Positions 27,046-36,144 of a stretch of 64,000 nucleotides of DNA are shown here, in pieces. A program made the translations under genes and the position numbers. How positions within the stretch are numbered: position 1 is the stretch's first letter; every line of letters begins with the position of its first letter. Below the pieces are notes generated by a model that saw only the letters and a program-made list of their open reading frames with translations, was not told the DNA's origin and did no database searches. Source of the stretch: Dokdonella sp. (GTDB lineage: Bacteria > Pseudomonadota > Gammaproteobacteria > Xanthomonadales > Rhodanobacteraceae); the NCBI GenBank assembly GCA_024707225.1, contig JANQAE010000004.1:744001-808000 (forward strand), in the 5' to 3' direction.

Positions 27046-29436
27046 ATGCTCCCCGAACGCGCCGTACTGACCGCCCAGCGGGCGGACCTGGGGGTCCGCT
27101 CCGCCGCCTCGCTGGCCGAACGGCTGCGCGAACGCTACGGCGACCGCATCACCGGCGCGTTCACGCTGCCGGCGCGCGCGGCGCGTTACGCGGCGTTTCC
27201 GGACGACCTCGGCGACGGCGTGCGCCGCGCACTGGCCGCGCGCGGCATCGAACGCCTCTACAGCCACCAGCGCGAGAGCTGGGACGCGCTGGCGCGCGGC
27301 GAGCACGTGGTCGTCGTCACGCCGACCGCGTCGGGCAAGTCGCTGTGCTATCACCTGCCGGTGCTCGAGACCGTGCGCCGGCGCGAGGGCAAGGCGCTGT
27401 ACCTGTTCCCGACCAAGGCGCTGGCGCAGGACCAGGTCGCCGAGCTGCTCGAGCTCAACCGCGCCGGCGATCTGGGCGTGCGCACGTTCACGTTCGACGG
27501 CGACACGCCGAGCGACGCGCGCCAGGCGATCCGCCTGCACGGCGACGTCGTCGTCAGCAATCCGGACATGCTGCACCAGGCGATCCTGCCCCATCACACC
27601 AAATGGGCGCAGTTCTTCGAGTCGCTGCGCTACGTCGTGATCGACGAGATACACACCTATCGCGGCGTGTTCGGCTCGCACGTGGCCAACGTGCTGCGCC
27701 GGCTGCGCCGGATCTGCGCGTTCTACGGCGTCTCGCCGCGATTCGTCGCGTGCTCGGCGACGATCGGCAACCCGCGCGAGCACGCCGAGGCGCTGCTCGG
27801 CGTGCCGGTGCAGGCGATCACCGAGAGCGGCGCCGGCTGCGGCGAGCGCCACGTCGTGCTGTGGAATCCGCCGGTGGTCAATCCGGATCTCGGCATCCGC
27901 GCCTCGGCGCGCTCGCAGTCCACGCGGCTGGCGCGCCACGCGATCCGCGCGCGGCTCAAGACGATCGTGTTCGCGTCGTCGCGGCTGATGGTCGAGGTGC
28001 TGACCAAGTACCTCAAGGACGTGTTCGACCACGACCCGCGCAAGCCCGAGCGGATCCGCGCATATCGCGGCGGCTATCTGCCGACCGAGCGCCGAGCGAC
28101 CGAGCGCGCCTTACGCGCCGGCGCGATCGACGGCGTCGTCAGCACCTCGGCGCTCGAGCTCGGCGTCGACATCGGCGCGCTCGACGTCGCGATCCTCAAC
28201 GGCTATCCGGGCTCGATCGCCGCCACCTGGCAGCGCCTGGGCCGGGCCGGCCGCCGCCAGCAGCCTTCGCTCGGCATCCTGGTCGCATCGAGCCAGGCGC
28301 TGGACCAGTACGTGGTGCGCCATCCGGAGTTCTTCGAACGGGCACCGCCGGAGACCGCGCGGATCGCGCCGGACCAGTTGCTGATCCTGCTCGACCACAT
28401 CCGCTGCGCGGCGTTCGAGCTGCCGTTCGGCGCCGGCGAGCGCTTCGGCGGCGAGAGCGCCGATCCGTTCCTGGAGGTGCTGGCCGAGTCGGGCGTGCTG
28501 CATCGCGAAGCGGACCGCTACGACTGGATCGCCGACAGCTATCCGGCGCAGGCGGTCAGCCTGCGCGCGGTCGCCGACGGAAACTTCGTCGTCGTCGACC
28601 GCACCGACGGACGGCAGACGATCCTGGCCGAGGTCGACTACAGCGCCGCCGCGCTGACGCTGTACGAGGGCGCGATCCACCTGATCCAGTCGCAGCCCTA
28701 CCAGGTCGAGCGGCTCGACTGGGACGGCCGCAAGGCGTTCGTGCGGCGCACCGAGGTCGACTACTACACCGATGCGATCGACCACACCAACCTCAAGGTG
28801 CTCGACCGCTTCGACGGCCGGCGCGCCGGCGCCGGCACCTGCCATCACGGCGAGGTGCACGTCGTGCGCCACGTCGCCGGCTACAAGAAAATCCGCTTCT
28901 ACTCGCACGAGAACATCGGCTACGGACCGGTCAACCTGCCCGACCAGGAGCTGCAGACGACCGCGGTCTGGTGGCAGCTGACGCAGGCCGCGCTGGCAGA
29001 CGTGCTACCGTCGCGGCAGCAGGCGCTGGACGGCTTTCTCGGCGCCGCGTACGCGCTGCACACGGTGGCCTCGCTGCGCGTGATGGCCGAGGCGCGCGAC
29101 CTGCGCCAGGCGGTCGGTTCCGGCGACGCGGCCTGGTTCGCCGGCCGCGACGGCGGCGGCCGTGCGCAGTGGCGCGCCGCTGCCGGCACCGATCCGGCCG
29201 CGGCCGCGTTCAATCCGACGGTCTATCTGTACGACAACCACCCCGGCGGCATCGGCCTCAGCGAACCGCTGTTCGCGCAGGCCGCGGCGATCCTCGCCGA
29301 CGCACAGGCCCTGGTCGCCGACTGCGCCTGCACCGCCGGCTGCCCGGCCTGCGTCGGACCGGTGCTGGCGATGCCGGACGCAGGGCCGACGCCGCGCGCG
29401 CTGGCCGCGACCGTACTGCGGCTGCTGGCACCGTGA
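27046..29436 (+). CDS. mrfA: MrfA-type DEAD/DEAH helicase with DUF1998
   Basis: The product is 796 residues. A superfamily 2 helicase core has motif I TPTASGKSLCYH near residue 92, LFPTKALAQDQ (Ia), DEIH near residue 200 (VIDEIHTYRG), CSATIGNP (III) and ELGVDIGALDV with QRLGRAGRR (V/VI). The C-terminal part is DUF1998, with the Cys cluster CACTAGCPAC near residues 758-768, probably binding zinc. This is the architecture of MrfA/YprA. In Bacillus subtilis MrfA acts with the exonuclease MrfB in repair of mitomycin C adducts. The next gene is an MrfB-like nuclease with a four-base overlap, which supports the same pathway here. Confidence 0.93.
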   Translation: MLPERAVLTAQRADLGVRSAASLAERLRERYGDRITGAFTLPARAARYAAFPDDLGDGVRRALAARGIERLYSHQRESWDALARGEHVVVVTPTASGKSLCYHLPVLETVRRREGKALYLFPTKALAQDQVAELLELNRAGDLGVRTFTFDGDTPSDARQAIRLHGDVVVSNPDMLHQAILPHHTKWAQFFESLRYVVIDEIHTYRGVFGSHVANVLRRLRRICAFYGVSPRFVACSATIGNPREHAEALLGVPVQAITESGAGCGERHVVLWNPPVVNPDLGIRASARSQSTRLARHAIRARLKTIVFASSRLMVEVLTKYLKDVFDHDPRKPERIRAYRGGYLPTERRATERALRAGAIDGVVSTSALELGVDIGALDVAILNGYPGSIAATWQRLGRAGRRQQPSLGILVASSQALDQYVVRHPEFFERAPPETARIAPDQLLILLDHIRCAAFELPFGAGERFGGESADPFLEVLAESGVLHREADRYDWIADSYPAQAVSLRAVADGNFVVVDRTDGRQTILAEVDYSAAALTLYEGAIHLIQSQPYQVERLDWDGRKAFVRRTEVDYYTDAIDHTNLKVLDRFDGRRAGAGTCHHGEVHVVRHVAGYKKIRFYSHENIGYGPVNLPDQELQTTAVWWQLTQAALADVLPSRQQALDGFLGAAYALHTVASLRVMAEARDLRQAVGSGDAAWFAGRDGGGRAQWRAAAGTDPAAAAFNPTVYLYDNHPGGIGLSEPLFAQAAAILADAQALVADCACTAGCPACVGPVLAMPDAGPTPRALAATVLRLLAP

Positions 29437-30242
29437 GCGCGCTGGCCGATCGCCTGCGCGCGCTGGCCGCGCAGGCCGGCTCGGCGGTGCCGGGACGGTC
29501 GCCCGACGCTGCGCCGACGGCGACCGCGGACCGTCTGCGCGCGCTGCTGGCCGGCCGTCAGCGGCGCAGCCGCGTCAGCCTCGCAGCGCCGGCCGGGCGC
29601 ATGCTCGCGCCGGGCGTGCAGGATGTCGCGGCGGACCATGCCTGGCCGGCGGCGCCGACCGTGCGGCTGCCGTGGGGTGATCACGGCGAGGTCGCGCGCG
29701 AACGCCTGGTCTGGTTCGATACCGAGACCACCGGTCTGGCCGGCGGCGTCGGCACGCGCGCGTTCATGATCGGCGCGGCGCGCTGGCACGGCGGCGTGCT
29801 GCGCATGCGCCAGTGGTACCTGACCGCGCTGGCCGGCGAGCCGGCGATGCTGGCCGCGTTCGCCGACTGGCTGCCGCCGGCGGCGATCCTGGTCTCCTAC
29901 AACGGCCGCTCCTACGACGCGCCGCTGCTGAAAGGCCGCTTCCGGCTCAACCGGCTGCCCTGTCCACTCGAGGGACGCGGCCACTGCGACCTGCTGTATC
30001 CGACACGGCGGCGCTACCGCGGCCGCTGGGAGAATTGCCGGCTGGCGACGATCGAGCGTCAGGCGCTCGGCGTCGTGCGCGAGGACGACCTGCCCGGCGC
30101 CGAAGCGCCGGCGGCCTGGCTGAGCTATCTGCGCGGCATCAGCGCGACACCGCTCGGCCGCGTGCTCGACCACAACGCGCAGGATCTGCGCAGCCTGGTG
30201 CTGCTGCTCGATCACCTGGCCGCGGTACCGGCGGCGGCCTGA
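29433..30242 (+). CDS. mrfB: MrfB-type DEDD exonuclease (ribonuclease H-like, YprB)
   Basis: The product is 269 residues starting at GTG 29433, where GTGA overlaps the mrfA stop. An RNase H-like exonuclease fold shows the first catalytic acidic pair in LVWFDTETTGLAGG near residue 95, a second segment with YNGRSYDAPLLKGR, and the final acidic residue in HNAQDLRSLVLLL. SYNGRSYD and CDLLYPTRRR are shared with YprB proteins. The first ~85 residues are a variable linker-like region. Paired with the helicase, it probably resects damaged DNA. The Shine-Dalgarno region lies inside mrfA, consistent with coupling. Confidence 0.92.
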   Translation: MSALADRLRALAAQAGSAVPGRSPDAAPTATADRLRALLAGRQRRSRVSLAAPAGRMLAPGVQDVAADHAWPAAPTVRLPWGDHGEVARERLVWFDTETTGLAGGVGTRAFMIGAARWHGGVLRMRQWYLTALAGEPAMLAAFADWLPPAAILVSYNGRSYDAPLLKGRFRLNRLPCPLEGRGHCDLLYPTRRRYRGRWENCRLATIERQALGVVREDDLPGAEAPAAWLSYLRGISATPLGRVLDHNAQDLRSLVLLLDHLAAVPAAA

Positions 30243-30373
30243 AGGCACGCGCGGGGGCGCTCGTCGCGTCAGCGCGTCAGCGCGTCGCGGCGACATGAGC
30301 CGGACGCCGGCGACCCTGTTCGCGAGCGAGGAGGTCCGCACCCGCGCCGCGCCCGGCCTGCCGCTGCGGTCGC

Positions 30374-31600
30374 TCAGTCGAAGCCGTCGGCGAAGATCGG
30401 TCCCTGCCGCGGCCGGAAGCCGGCGACGATCGGCGCGGTGACGTTGCCGACGCGATGGTTGTCGCGGCTGTCGGCCAGACCGGTCGGCACGCCGAGATAG
30501 CGGACGTCGGGATTGGAGACATGCGGGGCGCGCAAGCAGTTGCCGGCGCAGGCGTACGGATAGGACATGACCGTCGTGAAGCCGTGATCGACGTAGTGCC
30601 CGAACGCCCACGGGAACAGCGCCTGCGCCGGCGGCACGCCGTACAGCGGATCGTGCTGCATGCCCATGTTGTGGCCGTGCTCGTGCACGTAGACGAGATT
30701 GCCGATCGCGCACATGCGCAGCGTGATCTGCACGGCGTCGCCGGCGAAACCGGCGTCGAGCCGGTCCATGATGAAGCCCGCACCGCAATTGCTGAGGCTG
30801 CGCTCGACCCAGAGCGAGGCGAGGTCGGCGCCGACCTCGTCGCGCATCGCGACCGCGACCGGATCGGTGCGCAGCCATTCCAGGTCGAACACGTCCAGCT
30901 CGTCGCGCGGAAACGCGCGCACCGCGGCCAGTTCGAAGCGCGCGCTCATGTCGCTGTTGGCGAACGTGAGATTGGCCAGGTCCACCGCGGCCTGCGCCTG
31001 CGCCTCGACATTCGCGACCGATCCCATCGCCTCGAGCACTTGCGGCGAGTAGACGATCAGCACGTCGATCGGCTGACCGGCGGCGGCCGGCTGCACCGGC
31101 AGCGCGAGCGACGGCGACGAGACGGCTGGCCGTGCCGGATAACGCGCCAGTGCAGCGCGCTCGAGGCCGCCGCCGCAGTCGGGGAATGCAGTGCCGTCGA
31201 GCTCGACCAGGGCCGACCCGCCGGCCGGCAGCGGCACGATCTCGTAGCGGCCTTGGGGCGTGTCGATCAGGCCGGCCAGCACGCCGCGATGCATCGTCAG
31301 CGACAGCGCGTAGTCCGGCGCCGCGTCGAGCCGGCCCTGCCAGGTCCAGCCGTCACGGCGGCGCCGATACGCCGAGCGCGTCGCGCTGGCGATGCGATCG
31401 CCCAGGTCGATCGTCAGCGCGGTCTGCGTACGCACGTCCCAGTCGGCCGCCATCGACACGCGGCGCGCGGCGCGCGCCGCCGGCTGCACGGCCTGCGCGT
31501 CGACCGTCTCGGCCAGTTGCCAGGACGAGGCCGCGAAGGCCGGTGCCGCGGCGAGGTGGGCGGCCAGGCCGGAGGCGCACAGCAGCGAAAGACGAAACAT
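30374..31600 (-). CDS. Secreted metzincin (M12 reprolysin-like) metalloprotease with DGFD tail
   Basis: The product is 408 residues. A signal peptide (LLCASGLAAHLAAAPAFAA) is followed by a ~150-residue propeptide-like region. The catalytic domain has the zinc-binding HExxHxxGxxHD form (YVHEHGHNMGMQHD, near residues 303-315) and the Met-turn in TTVMSYPY, both definitive of metzincins. VDLANLTFANSDM and VLIVYSPQVLEAMG are typical preceding strands. The protein ends IFADGFD, sharing the tail seen in nearby secreted proteins. It is presumably released outside the cell or on the surface. It is transcribed toward mrfB, and the downstream gap shows no clear terminator. Confidence 0.93.
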   Translation of the reverse strand: MFRLSLLCASGLAAHLAAAPAFAASSWQLAETVDAQAVQPAARAARRVSMAADWDVRTQTALTIDLGDRIASATRSAYRRRRDGWTWQGRLDAAPDYALSLTMHRGVLAGLIDTPQGRYEIVPLPAGGSALVELDGTAFPDCGGGLERAALARYPARPAVSSPSLALPVQPAAAGQPIDVLIVYSPQVLEAMGSVANVEAQAQAAVDLANLTFANSDMSARFELAAVRAFPRDELDVFDLEWLRTDPVAVAMRDEVGADLASLWVERSLSNCGAGFIMDRLDAGFAGDAVQITLRMCAIGNLVYVHEHGHNMGMQHDPLYGVPPAQALFPWAFGHYVDHGFTTVMSYPYACAGNCLRAPHVSNPDVRYLGVPTGLADSRDNHRVGNVTAPIVAGFRPRQGPIFADGFD

Positions 31601-31985
31601 CGATGTTCCCCTGATCGATCGGCATGGAGCCGCTGATGGATGCCCGAACGTGCCGAACCGTCGCACGACCTCGGCACGGCAGCGAGCACGGACCGTCGCG
31701 GCCGATCCTCGGCAGTCGGTCCGGAGCCGCGGCGCGCAATCGGCGACTGCGCAGCGGGGCCGCTGCGGTCGCGACGCGGTCGACGTGCGGCCGGCATCGG
31801 TTCGGCGCTCGCTCGAAGCGGCGCCGCGCGGTCGCGCCGCGGCCGGCGCACGGGCGGCATCGTCGCCGATGCCGTCGCCGGGGTCGAGCCGGCGCCTCGT
31901 GCGCTGCCCGGCTTCTGCACAATCACCGGCTAGGGTCGTGCCGTTGCGCCCGCCGGGCGCTTTCGACGCCGCGTCACGAGGCCCC
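31601..31985. other. Gap between divergent genes
   Basis: This 385-base region separates the leftward metalloprotease and a rightward small secreted protein. Promoters for both should lie here. I recognise no RNA, repeat or gene. Confidence 0.4.
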
Positions 31986-32495
31986 ATGTCCGATCCACTG
32001 CCGTTCCGCCTTCGACTGCTCGCCTTCGTACTCGCCGCCGCGGCCGCCAGCCCGGCCGGCGCGCAGGGATTTCCCGGCGGCGGCGGCAACGGCCCGCCGC
32101 CCGCCGGCGGCATGCCGCGCCGCGGTGCACCGCCGGCCGCCGCGATCCCGCGCGAGAGCGCGGCGCCCGATCCGCTGGTCCGCCTGTTCGAGCAGCTGCG
32201 CGAGCTGCGCAGCGATCTGCTGATCCGCGAGGATCAGGCCGATACCTGGACCGCGCTGCGCGACGCTCTGCGCGCCTACGTCGACACGGCGCCCGCATCG
32301 GCCGCTGCGGGTGTCGGTCGCGCCGATCCGCGCCGAAGCCTTCGCGATCGGGCCACGCAGGCGCGCGAGCGCGCCGACGCGCTCGAACATGCCGTCGATC
32401 GGCTCGATGCGCTGGCCGCCCTGCTCGACGCGGACCAGCGGCGGCGTCTGGACGCACGGCTCGATGCGATCGTGCAGGCAACAGCGCCCCGCTGA
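31986..32495 (+). CDS. Secreted Spy/CpxP-like helical protein
   Basis: The product is 169 residues. A signal peptide (LLAFVLAAAAASPAGAQ) precedes a Gly/Pro-rich linker and then two amphipathic helices (RLFEQLRELRSDLLIREDQADTW and a longer one with LEHAVDRLDALAALLDADQRRRLDAR). The layout, with a late LDADQRRRLD motif close to LTxxQ, resembles periplasmic chaperones of the Spy/CpxP family. It is small, likely periplasmic and may take part in envelope stress. It precedes the sigma/kinase module by about 150 bases on the same strand, so a functional link to that signalling cassette is plausible but unproved. Confidence 0.72.
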   Translation: MSDPLPFRLRLLAFVLAAAAASPAGAQGFPGGGGNGPPPAGGMPRRGAPPAAAIPRESAAPDPLVRLFEQLRELRSDLLIREDQADTWTALRDALRAYVDTAPASAAAGVGRADPRRSLRDRATQARERADALEHAVDRLDALAALLDADQRRRLDARLDAIVQATAPR

Positions 32496-32642
32496 ACACG
32501 GCGCGCGGCCGACTTGCGTGACGCGGCCGGCGCAGCCGGCGTGATCCAACGCACAGCGCCGCGGTCGACCGACGCACGATCGGCGCGCGCAGGTCACTGC
32601 TAGACTGCGCCGAATCCTGACCTTCGCGATCCCGGAGCGCTG

Positions 32643-33206
32643 ATGGCCGACCCCGGCGAACACGACGTCACCCGGCTGATCGCGGCGTGGCGCGGCGGCG
32701 ACGACGGCGCCCGCGAACTGCTGATGCAGCGCGTCTACACCAACGTGCGCGCGATCGCCGCGCAGTCGATGCGGCGCATGCCGCAGGCGACGCTGAGCGC
32801 GACCGACATCGCCCACGAGGCGCTGATCCGGCTGCTCGGCACCGACGCGGACTGGGAGAACCGCCGTCATTTCTTCCATGTCGCGGCCCAGGCCACGCGC
32901 CAGGTGCTGGTCGACGCGGCGCGGCGGCGCCAGGCCGACAAGCGCGGCGGCGACGCCGAACGCGTCGAGCTCGACGCCGCGCGCGACGTGGCCCAGCCCG
33001 AGAACGACGCCGAGCTGATGCGCATCGACGCCGCGCTGCGCAAGCTGTCCGAGAGCGATCCGCGCCGCGCGCAGATCGTCGAGCTGGTCTATTTCGGGGG
33101 CTTGAGCCGCGCCGAGGTCGCCGCCGCGCTGGAGGTCTCCGAAGGCACCGTCGACCGCGACCTGCGGCTGGCGCGGGCCTGGCTGCGCACGGCACTGGAC
33201 GCGTGA
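32643..33206 (+). CDS. ECF sigma factor, kinase-coupled type (module 2)
   Basis: The product is 187 residues with region 2 (VYTNVRAIAAQSM, ATLSATDIAHEALIRLLG, QATRQVLVDAARRRQADKRGG) and region 4 (RRAQIVELVYFGGLSRAEVA, recognition helix near EGTVDRDLRLARAWL). It belongs to the same kinase-coupled ECF group as the sigma factors at 17913 and 43867. The candidate target Thr54 sits in LSATDIAHE. A GTG start of the kinase overlaps its stop (GTGA at 33203-33206), so the two are coupled. Region 2.2 differs in acidic content between the three copies, which may set the need for phosphorylation. Confidence 0.93.
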   Translation: MADPGEHDVTRLIAAWRGGDDGARELLMQRVYTNVRAIAAQSMRRMPQATLSATDIAHEALIRLLGTDADWENRRHFFHVAAQATRQVLVDAARRRQADKRGGDAERVELDAARDVAQPENDAELMRIDAALRKLSESDPRRAQIVELVYFGGLSRAEVAAALEVSEGTVDRDLRLARAWLRTALDA

Positions 33207-34204
33207 CGCCCTCGCCGCTCGACCGTTACGCGTCGCATTTCGAGCGGCTGCGCCTGCTGGCGCCCGACGCGCGCGATCAGGCGATGGACGCGTTGTCGCT
33301 GACCGCCGACGAGCGCGAGCAGCTGCGCCGGCTGCTCGCCGCCGACGCCGAGGACGATGCGATCGAGGCGACGATCGCGGCCGGTGCGGTGCGCCTGCGC
33401 CGCATCGGCGACGGCCGCCTCGGCGCCTGGCGCCTGCTGCGCGAGATCGGCGCCGGCGGCATGGGCACGGTGTTCCTGGCCGAGCGCGACGACGGCAGCT
33501 TCAGCCAGCAGGTCGCGATCAAGCTGCTGCGCGGCTTTCCGACCGAGGACGGCATGCGCCGGCTGCGTCAGGAGCGGCGCATCCTGGCCACGCTCGATCA
33601 TCCGCACATCGCGCGCCTGCTCGACGGCGGCGAGAGCGCCGACGGCCAGCCGTGGCTGGCGATCGAATACGTCGACGGCGTCGGTCTGCTCGAGTACGTG
33701 CGAACCGCCGCGCCGGCGCTCGATGCGCGCCTGCTGCTGTTCCGCGCGATGCTCGACGCGGTCGAGCATGCGCACCAGCGTCTGGTGATCCACCGCGACC
33801 TGAAGCCGGCCAACGTCGCCGTGACCCATCAGGGCGTGGTCAAGCTGCTCGATTTCGGCATCGCGCGCCTGGTCGAAACCGGCGACTCGGCGCGGCGCGA
33901 GACCTCCACGCGCGTGTTCAGCCAGGGCTATGCCAGCCCCGAACAGCGCGCCGGCGCGCCGATCACGACCGCCAGCGACCTCTACAGCCTCGGCGTACTG
34001 CTGCGCGAGACGCTGACCGGCCAGCGCGAAGCACGCGGCGACGGCGAGCCGAGCGTGCCGCCGCTGCCGCTCGACGTCGAGCTGGCCGGCGTGATCGCCA
34101 AGGCCTGCGCCGAGCGGCCCGAGGACCGCTATGCCGGCGCCGCCCAGCTGCGCGAGGACATCGACCGCTATCGCGAAGGCCGTCCGGTGCTGGCGCGGCG
34201 CTGA
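33203..34204 (+). CDS. Ser/Thr protein kinase half, module 2 (frame ends early)
   Basis: The product is 333 residues from GTG 33203. It is a Hanks kinase with a glycine loop EIGAGGMGTVFLAERD, HRDLKPANVAVTHQG (residue 197 at the His), LLDFGIARLV and QGYASPEQRAGAPITTASDLY. It ends cleanly at REGRPVLARR with TGA at 34202-34204, directly after the kinase domain. The next coherent sequence (membrane segment plus TPR) continues in the -1 frame at 34201. Inserting one base would give a single 916-residue kinase-TM-TPR protein like the intact 960-residue paralogue. Whether this is a genuine separate cytosolic kinase, a frameshift mutation or a sequence error is undecided. Confidence 0.83.
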   Translation: MTPSPLDRYASHFERLRLLAPDARDQAMDALSLTADEREQLRRLLAADAEDDAIEATIAAGAVRLRRIGDGRLGAWRLLREIGAGGMGTVFLAERDDGSFSQQVAIKLLRGFPTEDGMRRLRQERRILATLDHPHIARLLDGGESADGQPWLAIEYVDGVGLLEYVRTAAPALDARLLLFRAMLDAVEHAHQRLVIHRDLKPANVAVTHQGVVKLLDFGIARLVETGDSARRETSTRVFSQGYASPEQRAGAPITTASDLYSLGVLLRETLTGQREARGDGEPSVPPLPLDVELAGVIAKACAERPEDRYAGAAQLREDIDRYREGRPVLARR

Positions 34205-35952
34205 CGCGCCGGCGCCGGTTCGCGAAATTCGTCGCACGGCATCGGCTGGCGGTGACGCTGGCGCTGGCCGCGCTGGTCACGCTGGCCGCGTTCGTGGTCG
34301 GCCTGGAGCGCGAGCGCCAGCGCGCACGCGCGGCCGAGGCCGGCGCGCAGCGCGCACTGGCCGCGTCCGAGCGCGACGCCGCGACCGCACGCGCGTCGCT
34401 GGATTTCCTGACCGCCGCGTTCACGGCGGCCTCGCCCGACCACGCACTGAGCCAGCAGGTCAGCGTGCGCGACCTGCTCGACGCGGCACGCGCCCAGCTC
34501 GATCGCGAAGGCGCCCATACCGAGCTGCGCCAGTCGATGCAGCGGCTGCTGGCCGGCCTCTACAACCAGCTCGGCGAGGTCTCGACCGCACTGGACCTGA
34601 TGCAGCGCGGCGTCGACGGCGTCGTGCCGCGCGACGGCGTGGAGGCCCTGCGCCTGGCCGAGGACTACGACGAGCTGGCCAGCCTGCGCGGCCAGCGCTT
34701 CGACGGCGCCGGCGCGCTGGCCGCGGCCGAGCGCGCAGCCGCCTGGCGCGCGCAGTACGCACCGGACGATCCGCTGCAGCGCATGCGCAGCCTGCACACG
34801 CTGGCGATGGCGCAGCATCGCAGCGGCGACAACGACCGCGCCGTCGCGCTGCTGCGCGAGTCGTTGGCGCTGGCCAAGGCGCGCGACGTGCACGATGCCG
34901 ATGCGCTGATCCAGGCTTCGGCGACGCTGGCCTCGCTGCTCGGCGCACGCAGCGAGTGCGAGGAAGCACTCGAGGTGACCGCCGAAGGCTGGCGGCAGGG
35001 CGCCGAGCGCGCGGCCGACTCGCCCGATCGCGTGCTGCTGATGCGTGCCGAGGCCTCGGCGCTGAGCGCCTGCGGCCGGCTCGACGAGGCCGAGAGCCGG
35101 CTGCGCGAGGCGATGGCGGTGCAGGAGCGCGTGATCGGCCCGGGCGGCGCGCGCATGATGCTGCTCGCCAACGACCTGGCCCTGGTGCTCAACGACCTGG
35201 GCCGCTATCAAGAGGCGGTGCAGATGCTGGCGCGTTCCGAGGCGCTGACCGCCCAGATCGATCTCGGACCGGCCGACGTCGCGATCGGCCTCGGCAATCG
35301 CGGCGGCCTGCTCGAGAACGCCGGCGATTATCCGGGTGCGCTGGCCGCGTTCGCGGCCGCACGCGAGCGGCTCGACGCCGGCGGCGTCGAGGCCGATTCC
35401 GACGTGCGGCGCCGCATCGAGCGCTCCGAGGCGCGCACGATCGGCATCGCCGGCCGTCATGCCGAGGCGCGCCGGCGCCTGCAGGACCTGCGCGCGCGCG
35501 CGGCGCGCCTGGACGGCGTGGACTCGGCCGAGTACGCGCTGCTGACGCTGCAGCTGGCGATGCTCGCCACGCGCATGCACACGCCCGAGGAAGGCCTGGC
35601 CTGGCTCGCCGAAGCGCGCGAGCGCTTCGGCGCGCTGGTGCCGCCGACCCATCCGGTGTTCGCGCATCTGCATCGCGCCAGCGCCGCGTTCGCGATCCAG
35701 CGCGGCGACTATGCGCAGGCCGAGCGCGATCTCGATACCGCGATCGCCGCGTTCTCCGACGGCCAGACCTTGCCGATCGACCTGGCGGTCGCGCGTTCCG
35801 AGATGGCCCAGTTGCGGCTGCGCCAGGGCCGGCCCGAGCAGGCGCGCGCGTTGCTGACACAGGCCCTGCCGGTGCTGCGTGCGAGCCTGCTGCCCGAAGC
35901 GATCAACCGCGTACCGGCCGAAAAGCTGGCGCGCCAGCTCGGCGGGTTCTGA
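34201..35952 (+). CDS. TM-TPR half of module 2 kinase
   Basis: This frame (about 583 codons) begins RRRRFAKFVARHRLAVTLAL, followed by a membrane segment (ALAALVTLAAFVVGL). It then has ~500 residues of TPR-like helical repeats (LASLRGQRFDGAGALAAAERAA, LAMLATRMHTPEEGLAWLAEA, QRGDYAQAERDLDTAIAAF). It matches the region that follows the kinase domain in the intact paralogue. A possible independent start is the GTG at 34252, inside the membrane segment, with no clear ribosome site. It is most simply explained as the second part of a frameshifted kinase gene. TPR domains of such kinases may bind ligands or partners in the periplasm. Confidence 0.7.
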   Translation: MTRRRRFAKFVARHRLAVTLALAALVTLAAFVVGLERERQRARAAEAGAQRALAASERDAATARASLDFLTAAFTAASPDHALSQQVSVRDLLDAARAQLDREGAHTELRQSMQRLLAGLYNQLGEVSTALDLMQRGVDGVVPRDGVEALRLAEDYDELASLRGQRFDGAGALAAAERAAAWRAQYAPDDPLQRMRSLHTLAMAQHRSGDNDRAVALLRESLALAKARDVHDADALIQASATLASLLGARSECEEALEVTAEGWRQGAERAADSPDRVLLMRAEASALSACGRLDEAESRLREAMAVQERVIGPGGARMMLLANDLALVLNDLGRYQEAVQMLARSEALTAQIDLGPADVAIGLGNRGGLLENAGDYPGALAAFAAARERLDAGGVEADSDVRRRIERSEARTIGIAGRHAEARRRLQDLRARAARLDGVDSAEYALLTLQLAMLATRMHTPEEGLAWLAEARERFGALVPPTHPVFAHLHRASAAFAIQRGDYAQAERDLDTAIAAFSDGQTLPIDLAVARSEMAQLRLRQGRPEQARALLTQALPVLRASLLPEAINRVPAEKLARQLGGF

Positions 35953-36144
35953 GCCGCGGCACGCTCGCGGCGACCTGCCGGGGACGGCGTCCAGTGCGGC
36001 CTCGATTTCGGCGCCATCGCGTATCGGCTTCGCATCTTCGCCGGCGCGTTCTCACACGCGCCGGGCCTGGAATGCCGGTCGTGCCGAGCCGGGAACGATG
36101 GGCGATCGATGACATTGCAGCGGCACGGAGCGTCCGCTCGGCGC

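Noticed and set aside
26346-30242. A 1298-codon open frame on the plus strand across the flavin reductase and helicase genes
   Set aside because: Only its last part (mrfB) is coding. The rest is Arg/Pro/Ala-rich antisense or off-frame sequence of the real genes, as expected at ~70% GC.
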